Below are positions 1-6,163 of a DNA stretch of 12,549 bases, piece after piece. The translations under genes were made by a program, and so were the position numbers. The stretch's first letter is position 1, and every line of letters starts with the position of its first letter. A model generated the notes under the pieces. It worked only from the letters and a program-made list of their open reading frames with translations. It did not search any database and had not been told where the DNA came from. Source of the DNA: Pseudomonadota bacterium (GTDB taxonomy: Bacteria > Pseudomonadota > Gammaproteobacteria > Pseudomonadales > Halieaceae); NCBI GenBank assembly GCA_030591305.1, contig JAUVBI010000071.1:1-12549 (forward strand), read 5' to 3'.

Positions 1-106
1 AAAAAGTAAATGGAGCAACGCCCACCGTATCCTGTCCCAGTGGGGTATATAGTGCAGGATATGGCGTTGGTCCATCATTTTCATAAGGAAATTAGGGGAC
101 GCTCAG

Positions 107-316
107 ATGAACTTGTTTAGCCACAATCCAGAAGGGGCTACTATCCACCTGGATGGGAGGGAACTGCTCATGATTATGATACTGATTCAAGAAGGTAGAT
201 TTTCCTTTCAGTGTGACGACCCAACAGGTCAGGCTCTGGATGAACTTTTCTGTTCTGCCGTGAATTTAGTAGGGGAGGCGTGCAAGACTGATCAAAAAAT
301 AAGTGATACGCACTAA
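107..316 (+). CDS. small protein of unknown function (69 aa)
   Basis: I do not recognise this gene. It is called because a strong Shine-Dalgarno sequence (AGGGGA, seven bases before the ATG) precedes a 69-codon frame and nothing competes for the strand. The protein is mildly acidic, with no signal peptide or membrane span. It opens with a short polar stretch, then a likely beta hairpin (GATIHLDGRELL), a hydrophobic segment (LLMIMILIQEG) and a C-terminal part likely to be helical (ALDELFCSAVNLVGEA). It contains three cysteines (about positions 35, 49 and 59), not in a zinc-ribbon spacing. It converges on the dehydrogenase at 445-1209, so it is not part of that operon. The fold might be a small cytosolic alpha/beta domain; no function is claimed. 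Confidence 0.6.
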   Translation: MNLFSHNPEGATIHLDGRELLMIMILIQEGRFSFQCDDPTGQALDELFCSAVNLVGEACKTDQKISDTH

Positions 317-391
317 CTATCACTCACTCCTCGCTTAGCCCAGCGACATTGCCAGAGGACACACGCCGCACATTCAATAAAGGTACATTAG

Positions 392-421
392 GGCGGCCGC
401 CTGCCGCCACTGCCTCTTTTT
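392..421 (+). terminator. possible intrinsic terminator between convergent genes
   Basis: A 6-bp GC-only stem (GGCGGC at 392-397 paired with GCCGCC at 403-408, five-base loop) is followed, after eight bases, by a T-run at 417-421. It lies between the small plus-strand gene and the convergent dehydrogenase. The T-tract is farther from the stem than usual, so the call is weak. Confidence 0.35.
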
Positions 422-444
422 ATAAGCGGTCTGGAGTCTATGAA

Positions 445-1209
445 TTATAGAACTACGCCGCCACTTACCTCATAGACATCGCCGGACAAGTAATTATTTT
501 CCAGTATGTGCTGAACAGTTTGCGCGATGTTGTCTACATCACCAATACGTTTCAAGGGTATGGTGTCTGCAATTTGTTGCAGAATATCGGCAGGCATGGA
601 ACGCAGTAAAGTGGTGTCGATGGTTCCCGGGGCAATTACCATGGAGCGGATGCCGAATCTACCCAGTTCTTTGGCCCATACTTTACTTTGAGCAACGATA
701 CCGGCCTTAGCGGCAGAGTAGTTGGTTTGACCAAAGTTGCCGTGATAGGCAAGGGAGGACATGCTGATAATACAACCCTCTTCAATACCACCTTCAACCA
801 TGTAGGTGGCAGCTTCACGGGCACACAGAAAGGCCCCTTTCATGTGAACATCGATTACCATGTCATAGTTGTCGCCAGACATCTTCTTAACAACCTTGCC
901 ATCTTTTACTTTGATGAGCTGAGCATCGCGCAAAATTCCGGCGTTGTTTATCAGGCCATGAATAGCACCGAAGTCTTTAGCAATCTGAGCGAAGGTGGTT
1001 TCAACGGTCGGCTCATCGGCAACGTTACAGTTATAGCCGCGAGCTTCAGAGCCGGCTTCTTTAACCAGTTCAATGGTTTCCGCCATGGCTGGTTCGTCCA
1101 GATCCAGAAGGGCCAGTTTTACACCTTGTCTGGCCAGTCGTATGGCGATTGCGCGCCCGATACCTTTACCGCCGCCAGTGATAACAACAACCTTACCTTG
1201 TAATTCCAT
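445..1209 (-). CDS. short-chain dehydrogenase, probable (3R)-hydroxyacyl-CoA/3-oxoacyl reductase type
   Basis: A 254-residue classical SDR. The cofactor loop TGGGKGIG is at 11-18, and an acidic residue (D36, in LLDLDE) at the end of the second strand suggests NAD(H) rather than NADP(H). NNAG is at 88-91. The catalytic residues are visible: S151, Y164 and K168 in the SxxxxxGNFGQTNYSAAK region. The usual active-site Asn of NxxG is His here (VHMKG, H122). NNAGILRD, VHxxGxF and GNFGQxNYSAAK resemble the dehydrogenase domain of peroxisomal multifunctional enzyme 2 (HSD17B4), so I infer oxidation of a (3R)-hydroxyacyl-CoA; a FabG-like reductase role is the alternative. The ATG follows a strong GAGGAG site. 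It is the last gene of the acyl-CoA cluster but lies 212 bases after the preceding gene, with its own candidate promoter. Confidence 0.93.
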   Translation of the reverse strand: MELQGKVVVITGGGKGIGRAIAIRLARQGVKLALLDLDEPAMAETIELVKEAGSEARGYNCNVADEPTVETTFAQIAKDFGAIHGLINNAGILRDAQLIKVKDGKVVKKMSGDNYDMVIDVHMKGAFLCAREAATYMVEGGIEEGCIISMSSLAYHGNFGQTNYSAAKAGIVAQSKVWAKELGRFGIRSMVIAPGTIDTTLLRSMPADILQQIADTIPLKRIGDVDNIAQTVQHILENNYLSGDVYEVSGGVVL

Positions 1210-1352
1210 TTTGTATCTCCTCTTTGGGTTTTTTGGAAGTGAGTGACTGACACTGCATTTCTTTGCCTGCCAGCGAGCTCAAACCTGAGCGATGCTGATT
1301 CTGAGGCAGTTCGCGTAAAGTAGCAATGGTCAATGGTTCTCTTTAGTATTAT

Positions 1353-1369
1353 CCATATAGATTATATGG
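1353..1369 (-). promoter_or_regulatory. 17-bp inverted repeat overlapping a TATAAT box upstream of the SDR gene
   Basis: The arms CCATATA (1353-1359) and TATATGG (1363-1369) are perfect inverted copies around a three-base centre. On the minus strand the centre includes TATAAT (1361-1366), a consensus -10 box about 150 bases before the SDR start. No good -35 is visible at 16-18 bases, which would fit an activator- or repressor-controlled promoter. Just downstream, CAATGGT occurs twice in tandem (1324-1330 and 1331-1337). Which regulator binds, if any, cannot be told; no regulator gene lies in the window. Confidence 0.4.
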
Positions 1370-1398
1370 TATTTGTCGTTGAAAAATTTGCCATGCAC

Positions 1399-1414
1399 AG
1401 GCCCCTTTGGGCCC
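1399..1414 (-). terminator. hairpin just after the nitrobindin-like gene, weak terminator candidate
   Basis: Read on the minus strand, a six-pair stem (GGGCCC with GGGCCT, the outer pair G-U in RNA) closes an AAAG loop eight bases after the TGA at 1422. The only T-run (1382-1386) is 12 bases beyond the stem, so this may be an attenuating or stabilising hairpin rather than a true terminator. Its position in the gap before the SDR gene suggests that transcription is at least partly separated there. Confidence 0.25.
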
Positions 1415-1421
1415 GTTATTT

Positions 1422-1991
1422 TCAGTCGTAGACGACTCGTATGAGGCTGTTTCCGTCTGTGTGTTCAAACTTCCGCCCGTAGATCTCCAGGGAGGTTGTT
1501 TCCTCGTAGCTCATTTCGTCGCCCGATATTTTCAGAGTCATGCTGAAGGCAGTTGTTTTTGCTTTTTCCAGCATGAAGGGTGACTGCAAAATGCCGAAAG
1601 TATTACTACCGGTAGTCGCCTCAACTTCGAATAGGGTTTCATTGTCATTGTGTACCAGCTTGCCACCGGCCAACACGCAGACAGCACGTGGGATGGACAG
1701 GGAGTGCATGATCATTCCGGTACTGGGTTCGTAAATCCAGTGACCGATCTGGTCGTGGAAGACCTTGCCGTTATTGCACTTGCGCACCAGCTGGTGGTAT
1801 CTCACTGTAACCAGGTTCTGTTCTTCAGCGTTCTCCGCCGCCCCCGAGGGAATAAAGGTAATCTCGTCATAGTAGGTGTTCTTGTCTTCACCATCGGGTT
1901 CAGGTGCCACATCCAGGCCCTTCTCGCCTCGCCAGCTGCCAATCAGTTGATATAGGGGCCCGTAATCAACATCGTTGATAACTGTACTCAC
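1422..1991 (-). CDS. nitrobindin/FABP-like heme-binding beta-barrel domain protein
   Basis: A 189-residue cytosolic protein with the layout of the nitrobindin/THAP4-type lipocalin-like beta-barrel family. An N-terminal GSWRGEKG (18-25) matches the GxWxGxG signature. Alternating strands follow, and the C-terminal segment SLEIYGRKFEHTDGNSLIRV carries H177 near where the family's heme-ligating His lies. That family includes heme proteins and proteins annotated as fatty-acid-binding; neither heme nor lipid binding is proven here. The start is GTG, chosen because GAGGAG lies six bases upstream and no ATG gives a better fit. It lies 70 bases after the kinase gene, in the same direction, so it is probably co-transcribed with the acyl-CoA genes and may bind their substrate or product. 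Members of this type often sit beside SDR and acyl-CoA genes, to my knowledge only anecdotally. Confidence 0.72.
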   Translation of the reverse strand: MSTVINDVDYGPLYQLIGSWRGEKGLDVAPEPDGEDKNTYYDEITFIPSGAAENAEEQNLVTVRYHQLVRKCNNGKVFHDQIGHWIYEPSTGMIMHSLSIPRAVCVLAGGKLVHNDNETLFEVEATTGSNTFGILQSPFMLEKAKTTAFSMTLKISGDEMSYEETTSLEIYGRKFEHTDGNSLIRVVYD

Positions 1992-2061
1992 TAAATTCTC
2001 CTCTAAATTGCAACTGTCTATTGAAAATAGAATCGTTTGCTGGAGCTGTGCTCAAACTCCC

Positions 2062-3138
2062 TCAGCCTAACCGGCTAACCGCCTGTTCCGCAAGAGTCAG
2101 TAATCCATCAATACGACCACGCAACTTAGCAAGGTCTACACCCTCAGTACTTTTCTTGCCTTCCATATATCTAGCGTAAACACCGTGCACAATCGCAGCA
2201 CTCTTCCAGCAATTAAAACCAATATAGTAGTCGAGTTTGCCAAGATCCCGCCCGGTGCGATCAGCGTAGTGCTGAGCCAATTCACCCCTGGTGGGGAAGC
2301 CAGGTGGTGATGTTGGTGCGTCCGGGTTGACGGGGTTTCCATCTCCGGGTTGCGGCCATTGGTTCAGTGCGTAGCCCAAATCCGCCAGGGGGTCACCCAG
2401 TGTTGATATTTCCCAGTCAACCACAGCAGCGACGGTGGAATCGGCGCCAATCAGGCAATTATGTAAGCCGTAATCACCGTGTACTACTCTCGCCATGCCC
2501 TGTTCTGGCATGTGATCCAGAAAAAACTGTTTTAACTCATGGGCCCTTGGATCATCATAATCAGCAGGTTCCATGGATGACATCCACGAGCGATACCAGG
2601 TCTTTAGCTGTCGCCCGACATAATTTTCTTTTTTGCCCAGTTCGCCAAGGCCAATTTCATCAGGGTTGAGTGAATGTAGATCAGCCAGAACGTCGAAAAA
2701 TGAATATGCGAGGATCGTTCTTTTTTCTTCCGGAATCCGCTCACGCGTCGCCTCGGCGGTGTACAGCGGGCGGCCATCAATGCAGCCCATGATATAGAAC
2801 CCGACGCCGGTCACTCCCGGGTCCTCACAAAAGCCTATTGCCTCAGGCACAGGCACCGCAGTAGGCCTCAGTGCGGATATCAGTGCCCATTCTCTACTCA
2901 TATCATGAGCTTTTGGTAACAATACGCCCTGGGGTGGACGACGAATTACTGACCGGTTGCCGTTGGCATCGTCGAGTCGATAAGTCAGGTTGGAATGGCC
3001 CCCTTCTAACTGCGTCCACTTAAAAGGGGGTTGTAATTTTGCTATGTTTTCTCTGACCCAATTTTCTACCGCTGTAACATCAAAGCCTTCAGGATCTGCA
3101 TCCATATATGATTTACTCTTCAGGTTGGCGGCCGGCAC
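2062..3138 (-). CDS. APH-family phosphotransferase, ACAD10/11-associated type
   Basis: A 358-residue protein-kinase-like (aminoglycoside phosphotransferase fold) enzyme. A glycine-rich loop GGHSNLTY (46-53) and an RRP motif (about 66-68) are in the N-lobe. The catalytic loop HGDYGLHN is at 220-227, with D222 as the expected base and N227 as a metal ligand. DWE at 241-243 supplies the second metal Asp, and LGDPLADLGYAL follows. This subfamily is typically found beside acyl-CoA dehydrogenases or fused to them (ACAD10/ACAD11); in LvaA of levulinate catabolism it phosphorylates a 4-hydroxyacyl-CoA. I infer a hydroxyacyl-CoA kinase, not an antibiotic-resistance enzyme. The longest start is a GTG at 3138, 30 bases after the MaoC-like gene. 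An ATG at 3105 (MDADPEGFD), with GAAGAG upstream, is an equally plausible start giving 347 residues. Confidence 0.9.
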   Translation of the reverse strand: MPAANLKSKSYMDADPEGFDVTAVENWVRENIAKLQPPFKWTQLEGGHSNLTYRLDDANGNRSVIRRPPQGVLLPKAHDMSREWALISALRPTAVPVPEAIGFCEDPGVTGVGFYIMGCIDGRPLYTAEATRERIPEEKRTILAYSFFDVLADLHSLNPDEIGLGELGKKENYVGRQLKTWYRSWMSSMEPADYDDPRAHELKQFFLDHMPEQGMARVVHGDYGLHNCLIGADSTVAAVVDWEISTLGDPLADLGYALNQWPQPGDGNPVNPDAPTSPPGFPTRGELAQHYADRTGRDLGKLDYYIGFNCWKSAAIVHGVYARYMEGKKSTEGVDLAKLRGRIDGLLTLAEQAVSRLG

Positions 3139-3168
3139 ATGGTCCCAGTTTGTCCGTTTGTCTTCGAT

Positions 3169-3630
3169 TCAATCTTCTTCAGGCCGGCCTTTGAGCATGC
3201 GCAGCGGGTTATAGGTCAATACGGTGTCGCCATTTTGGTTGATGACTTCATTAAATGTTCGCACTAGTCCACGATTGCCCTTGCTGGTTTTGCGGACTTC
3301 GGTAATCTCAAATTTGACATGAATAGTGTCGCCCGCCAGACAGGGGCGTTTCATATCCAATTCCATATTTAGAAAGGCCATGCCGGTGCCCTGCATGGTT
3401 GGCAATAGCAGGCCTTCGGCAAAACTGTAGACCATAGCGCCGGGGGCGAAGGGTTCTTTGATAACGGATTTTTCCCTGAGGAATTCACGGTCAGAAAATA
3501 CGACTTCATGCAGCCCCGCCAGATTGATGAAATTGCAGATGTCTGCCTCCAGCATGGTTCTGCCCCAGGTTTCATATTTTTCACCAACCTGGACATCTTG
3601 CCAGTAAAATCCACAACCAATTTTTTTCAT
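3169..3630 (-). CDS. MaoC-like hot-dog (acyl dehydratase) family protein with altered active site
   Basis: A 153-residue single hot-dog domain. The MaoC-like pattern is seen in the N-terminal VGEKYETWGRTMLEADICNF segment, the helix after FAPGAMVYSFAEGLL (61-75) and the C-terminal strands ending in VLTYNPLRMLKGRP. (R)-specific enoyl-CoA hydratases of the family use an Asp/His pair in a GDxNPxH motif. The aligned stretch here reads GLHEVVFSD (39-47), so the Asp position is Leu40 and the His position is Phe45. It may therefore be a non-catalytic partner, a specialised dehydratase, or a binding protein. The ATG starts one base after the TAG of the acyl-CoA dehydrogenase upstream, which indicates tight translational coupling; AAGG about nine bases before it is the likely ribosome site. 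A decayed relative lies at 6021-6119. Confidence 0.88.
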   Translation of the reverse strand: MKKIGCGFYWQDVQVGEKYETWGRTMLEADICNFINLAGLHEVVFSDREFLREKSVIKEPFAPGAMVYSFAEGLLLPTMQGTGMAFLNMELDMKRPCLAGDTIHVKFEITEVRKTSKGNRGLVRTFNEVINQNGDTVLTYNPLRMLKGRPEED

Positions 3631-3631
3631 G

Positions 3632-4783
3632 CTATTTAACCTTGAGTCCCATTAATCCCGCAATCAGGTTGCGCTGCATCTGGGAAGTTCCCGCGGTGAT
3701 AGTGGTCGCTCGAGCATCACGGAAATGACGCTGCATATCAAACTCCATGATATAACCATAACCACCCATAATTTGCATACCCAGGTTGGCCGCCTTCACA
3801 TAAGTTTCTGAACCGAACAGTTTGGCCATAGATATAGCCATTAAGGCATCATTGCCTTTCGAAAGCTGCCATGCTGCGTTCCACAGTAGCAGACGGCTTG
3901 CCTCCACTTCGGTCTGTATATCTGCCAGCATATGGGCAATGGATTGAAAGGTGCCGATAGGATGCCCGAACTGGTGGCGCTCTTTAGCATATTCCAGGGC
4001 CTGATCCACTACAGATTGTGCTGCGCCACTATAGCCGGCGGTCGTCATCAAGCGCTCCAGTTGCAAGCCTGAGAGCATATACTGCCAGCCCTTATTTTCC
4101 TCTCCCAACAGTCGGTCAGCAGGTATTTTTACGTTATCGAGGAACACTTCGTAAGTGCCCAATGCACGACGCCCCAGGGTATCAAGTTTGCGCAACTCAA
4201 CTCCGGGCGTGGTGTTATCCAATAAAAACAATGAGACCCCTTTCTGATAGGGCACTGTTGAATCAGTTTTGGCATACAGATTGATTACGTTATCTTTGGC
4301 TCCAGCACCAGTTGAAAATACTTTTTGTCCATTGATGATCCAGTGATCCCCCTCTCGCCTGGCGCTGGTACGCATCGCCCCGGCGTCTGATCCGGCATTA
4401 GGCTCGGTCATGGATATAGACATGCGGATTTCACCGCTGATAAGTCTAGGTAGCCAGTAGCGCTTTTGTGTTTCTGTGCCGTTATGCAGGATATTCAGGC
4501 CGTTGAATACGGAGGTAGCGTAAGCGCCGAGAAAGTCGTAGCTCTTTCGCCCCAACTCCTCTGCAATAATAGTAAAATCAAGCACACTGCCATTCAGCCC
4601 GCCATACTCTTCGGGAAAGGGCATCTGCATCAGCCCCTGTTCGATGAAGGCATCGTAAAGCTCATAGGGGTAGCGCTTCTCCACGTCAGATTGTTGGATA
4701 TAAGCGGGCGTGGCGATACGGTCCAGCATGGTGCGTACGCTGTCCCGCAGCATTCGCTGTTCTTCAGTAAATTCAAAATCCAT
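3632..4783 (-). CDS. acyl-CoA dehydrogenase (second of a pair)
   Basis: A full-length 383-residue FAD-dependent acyl-CoA dehydrogenase. N-terminal helical domain about 1-115; middle beta domain with MSISMTEPNAGSD (121-133); C-terminal helical domain with ERHQFGHPIGTFQ (268-280) and QIMGGYGY (337-344). The position that holds the catalytic Glu in short/medium-chain enzymes is Ala364 (TAGTSQ), but E243 in QLERLMTTAG is where isovaleryl-CoA and long-chain dehydrogenases place their base, so the enzyme is probably active. The ATG is preceded by AAGGGAAA. It follows the other dehydrogenase by 27 bases and is followed by the MaoC-like gene with a one-base gap. The pair may be two separate enzymes or a heteromer, as known for paired FadE proteins of actinobacterial steroid side-chain degradation; the sequence does not decide. 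Confidence 0.95.
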   Translation of the reverse strand: MDFEFTEEQRMLRDSVRTMLDRIATPAYIQQSDVEKRYPYELYDAFIEQGLMQMPFPEEYGGLNGSVLDFTIIAEELGRKSYDFLGAYATSVFNGLNILHNGTETQKRYWLPRLISGEIRMSISMTEPNAGSDAGAMRTSARREGDHWIINGQKVFSTGAGAKDNVINLYAKTDSTVPYQKGVSLFLLDNTTPGVELRKLDTLGRRALGTYEVFLDNVKIPADRLLGEENKGWQYMLSGLQLERLMTTAGYSGAAQSVVDQALEYAKERHQFGHPIGTFQSIAHMLADIQTEVEASRLLLWNAAWQLSKGNDALMAISMAKLFGSETYVKAANLGMQIMGGYGYIMEFDMQRHFRDARATTITAGTSQMQRNLIAGLMGLKVK

Positions 4784-4810
4784 CGTCGTTTCCCTTGTCT
4801 GCGGGGTTGA

Positions 4811-5983
4811 TCAGTCTCTGCGCTGGCTAAAAGGCCGTTTGTATGTCATCGATGCGATAGTGTTGCGCAGAATCTCGGTGGTACCTCCGCCCAGGGCAAA
4901 ACCCCTGGCATCGCGCACCATGCGCTCCAACGGGAAATCTCGTGTATAGCCGTAGTGTCCGTGAATTTGCAGCGCCTCATTGGCAACCCGTTGTACCATT
5001 TCGTTGGCATAGAGTTTGGCAATGGCCGCATCCAGTGGGTCGGGAAAGCCATCTTTAAGGTTCATGGCCGCATGGTGAACCATAAGTCGGGATGCGTGAA
5101 TCTGGGTGACCATATCGGCGATTTTCCACTGGATCCCCTGAAACTCACAGATTGGCCGGCCAAACTGGTGACGCTCTTCGGAGTAGGATTGGGCAGTATC
5201 GAGTGCTCCCTGGGCAAGACCCAGGCACATGGCGGCGTTACCTACCCGTTCTGGTCCAAAGGAACTCATAAGCACCTTGAAGCTTTTGGTGCTGGTAGGG
5301 TCCCCCACCATGAGAATGTCTTCTTTTGGTATGCGGCAATTATCAAAGTACAGCTCTACCTCTGGCATGCCACGCCCTCCCATCTTGCGTGCGGGACGAC
5401 TCACTTCAAAACCCGGGGTACCCTTCTCTATTACCAGGGCGCCAATGCCTCGGGGACCTTCACATTCGCCAAAACGGGCGAACACCAGAATATGTGTTGC
5501 CAGGTGGCCGCCAGTGCAAAAGGCTTTCTCGCCCTTGAGTACATAATGATCACCATCAGGGGTGGCGGAGGTAACCATGTCGGTCATGGCCGAGCCGGCG
5601 CCAGGTTCACTAATGCCGATGGCGATCATGTGCTCGCCTGTGACGCACTTGGGCAACCAGCGCTGTTTTTGCTCCGGGCTGGCCAGGATATCGAGAGCCC
5701 GTGACGGGCCATTGATCGCCAGCTGGCAGATCAGCGCCGTGTTAAAGCAGACGCGCGCCACCTCTTCCAGAAAAATAGTGGCCTGAATAATCGGTGCCCC
5801 TGAGCCGCCGTATTGTTCCGGAATCACCAGCCCAAGGTAGCCAAGCTCTGCCAGTAAAGCTCGATTTTCTACTGGGAAAGTCTCCTCCTCATCCCAATAG
5901 GCGGCTTTTTCCCTAAATGCTCGTTCGGCGAATTTTCGTACTTCCTGGCGAAAACTTTCCAGTTCCGGTTGAAGTGAAGTCAT
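4811..5983 (-). CDS. acyl-CoA dehydrogenase (first of a pair)
   Basis: A full-length 390-residue acyl-CoA dehydrogenase. N-terminal helical domain about 1-115; IAIGISEPGAGSAMTDM (120-136) in the FAD/substrate region; ERHQFGRPICEFQ (270-282), ALQIHGHYGY (337-346) and a C-terminal GGGTTEILRN (365-374). The canonical late Glu position is Gly, while E245 in FGPERVGNA occupies the isovaleryl-type position, so the base is expected there. The ATG has a strong GAGAGGAT site. It is the first gene of the minus-strand cluster, with a candidate promoter and a MaoC remnant about 40-170 bases upstream. It differs clearly from the dehydrogenase at 3632-4783, so the two are not a recent tandem duplication. 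The substrate is unknown; branched or cyclic acyl-CoA would fit the partner genes. Confidence 0.95.
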   Translation of the reverse strand: MTSLQPELESFRQEVRKFAERAFREKAAYWDEEETFPVENRALLAELGYLGLVIPEQYGGSGAPIIQATIFLEEVARVCFNTALICQLAINGPSRALDILASPEQKQRWLPKCVTGEHMIAIGISEPGAGSAMTDMVTSATPDGDHYVLKGEKAFCTGGHLATHILVFARFGECEGPRGIGALVIEKGTPGFEVSRPARKMGGRGMPEVELYFDNCRIPKEDILMVGDPTSTKSFKVLMSSFGPERVGNAAMCLGLAQGALDTAQSYSEERHQFGRPICEFQGIQWKIADMVTQIHASRLMVHHAAMNLKDGFPDPLDAAIAKLYANEMVQRVANEALQIHGHYGYTRDFPLERMVRDARGFALGGGTTEILRNTIASMTYKRPFSQRRD

Positions 5984-6020
5984 CGTATCCTCTCTATGTT
6001 GACATGTTGTTCGGTGTACT

Positions 6021-6119
6021 TTACGTGCCGCGCCGTTTAACCAGTCATAGCGGATTATAGGTCAGCACCTCGTTGCCCTCCTGGTTGATCACCCCTGTGA
6101 GTGTTCGTGCCAGGCCATG
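6021..6119 (-). pseudogene. C-terminal remnant of a second MaoC-like gene
   Basis: The minus strand reads HGLARTLTGVINQEG and then NEVLTYNPL before a TGA (6045-6047). About 16 of 24 residues match the C-terminus of the intact MaoC-like protein at 3169-3630 (RGLVRTFNEVINQNG, then DTVLTYNPL). After the stop the frame continues LVKRRGT to a TAA at 6021-6023, matching the intact RMLKGR tail if three bases are lost and a stop was formed. The first roughly 120 codons are missing; homology ends sharply at 6119, 45 bases before the protease gene stop. This is the tail of a lost paralogue that once headed the same operon, on the same strand. At DNA level it has drifted, so it is not a fresh duplication. 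It now sits in the leader of the first dehydrogenase gene. Confidence 0.75.
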
Positions 6120-6122
6120 CAC

Positions 6123-6152
6123 ATTATAAAGGGAGTATTGGGAGAAAATCCA
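6123..6152 (-). promoter_or_regulatory. candidate sigma-70 promoter for the acyl-CoA operon
   Basis: On the minus strand, a perfect TATAAT (6123-6128) lies 18 bases after TGGATT (6147-6152), a weak -35. Transcription would begin near 6115 and give a leader of about 130 bases before the first acyl-CoA dehydrogenase, running through the MaoC remnant. It lies directly after the stop codons of the protease gene (TGATAA). The -10 is convincing, the -35 is not. Confidence 0.42.
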
Positions 6153-6163
6153 CCCTCGCCTTA

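Noticed and set aside
3..86. Open frame from the window edge to TAA at 84-86, possible end of an upstream gene
   Set aside because: Only 27 codons, no recognisable motif; a second frame is also open to a TAG at 50-52, so neither is supported.
10..120. Frame of 36 codons from ATG at 10, ending inside the start of the gene at 107
   Set aside because: No ribosome site, rare codons and overlap with a gene that has a strong site; the upstream sequence is cut off by the window edge, so it cannot be judged.
2062..3138. Aminoglycoside resistance enzyme
   Set aside because: The APH fold is present, but the sequence type and the neighbours are those of acyl-CoA-associated kinases.
4955..5704. Long plus-strand open frame of 249 codons opposite the first acyl-CoA dehydrogenase
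   Set aside because: Lies entirely antisense to a gene with clear family motifs, and its protein shows no domain pattern.
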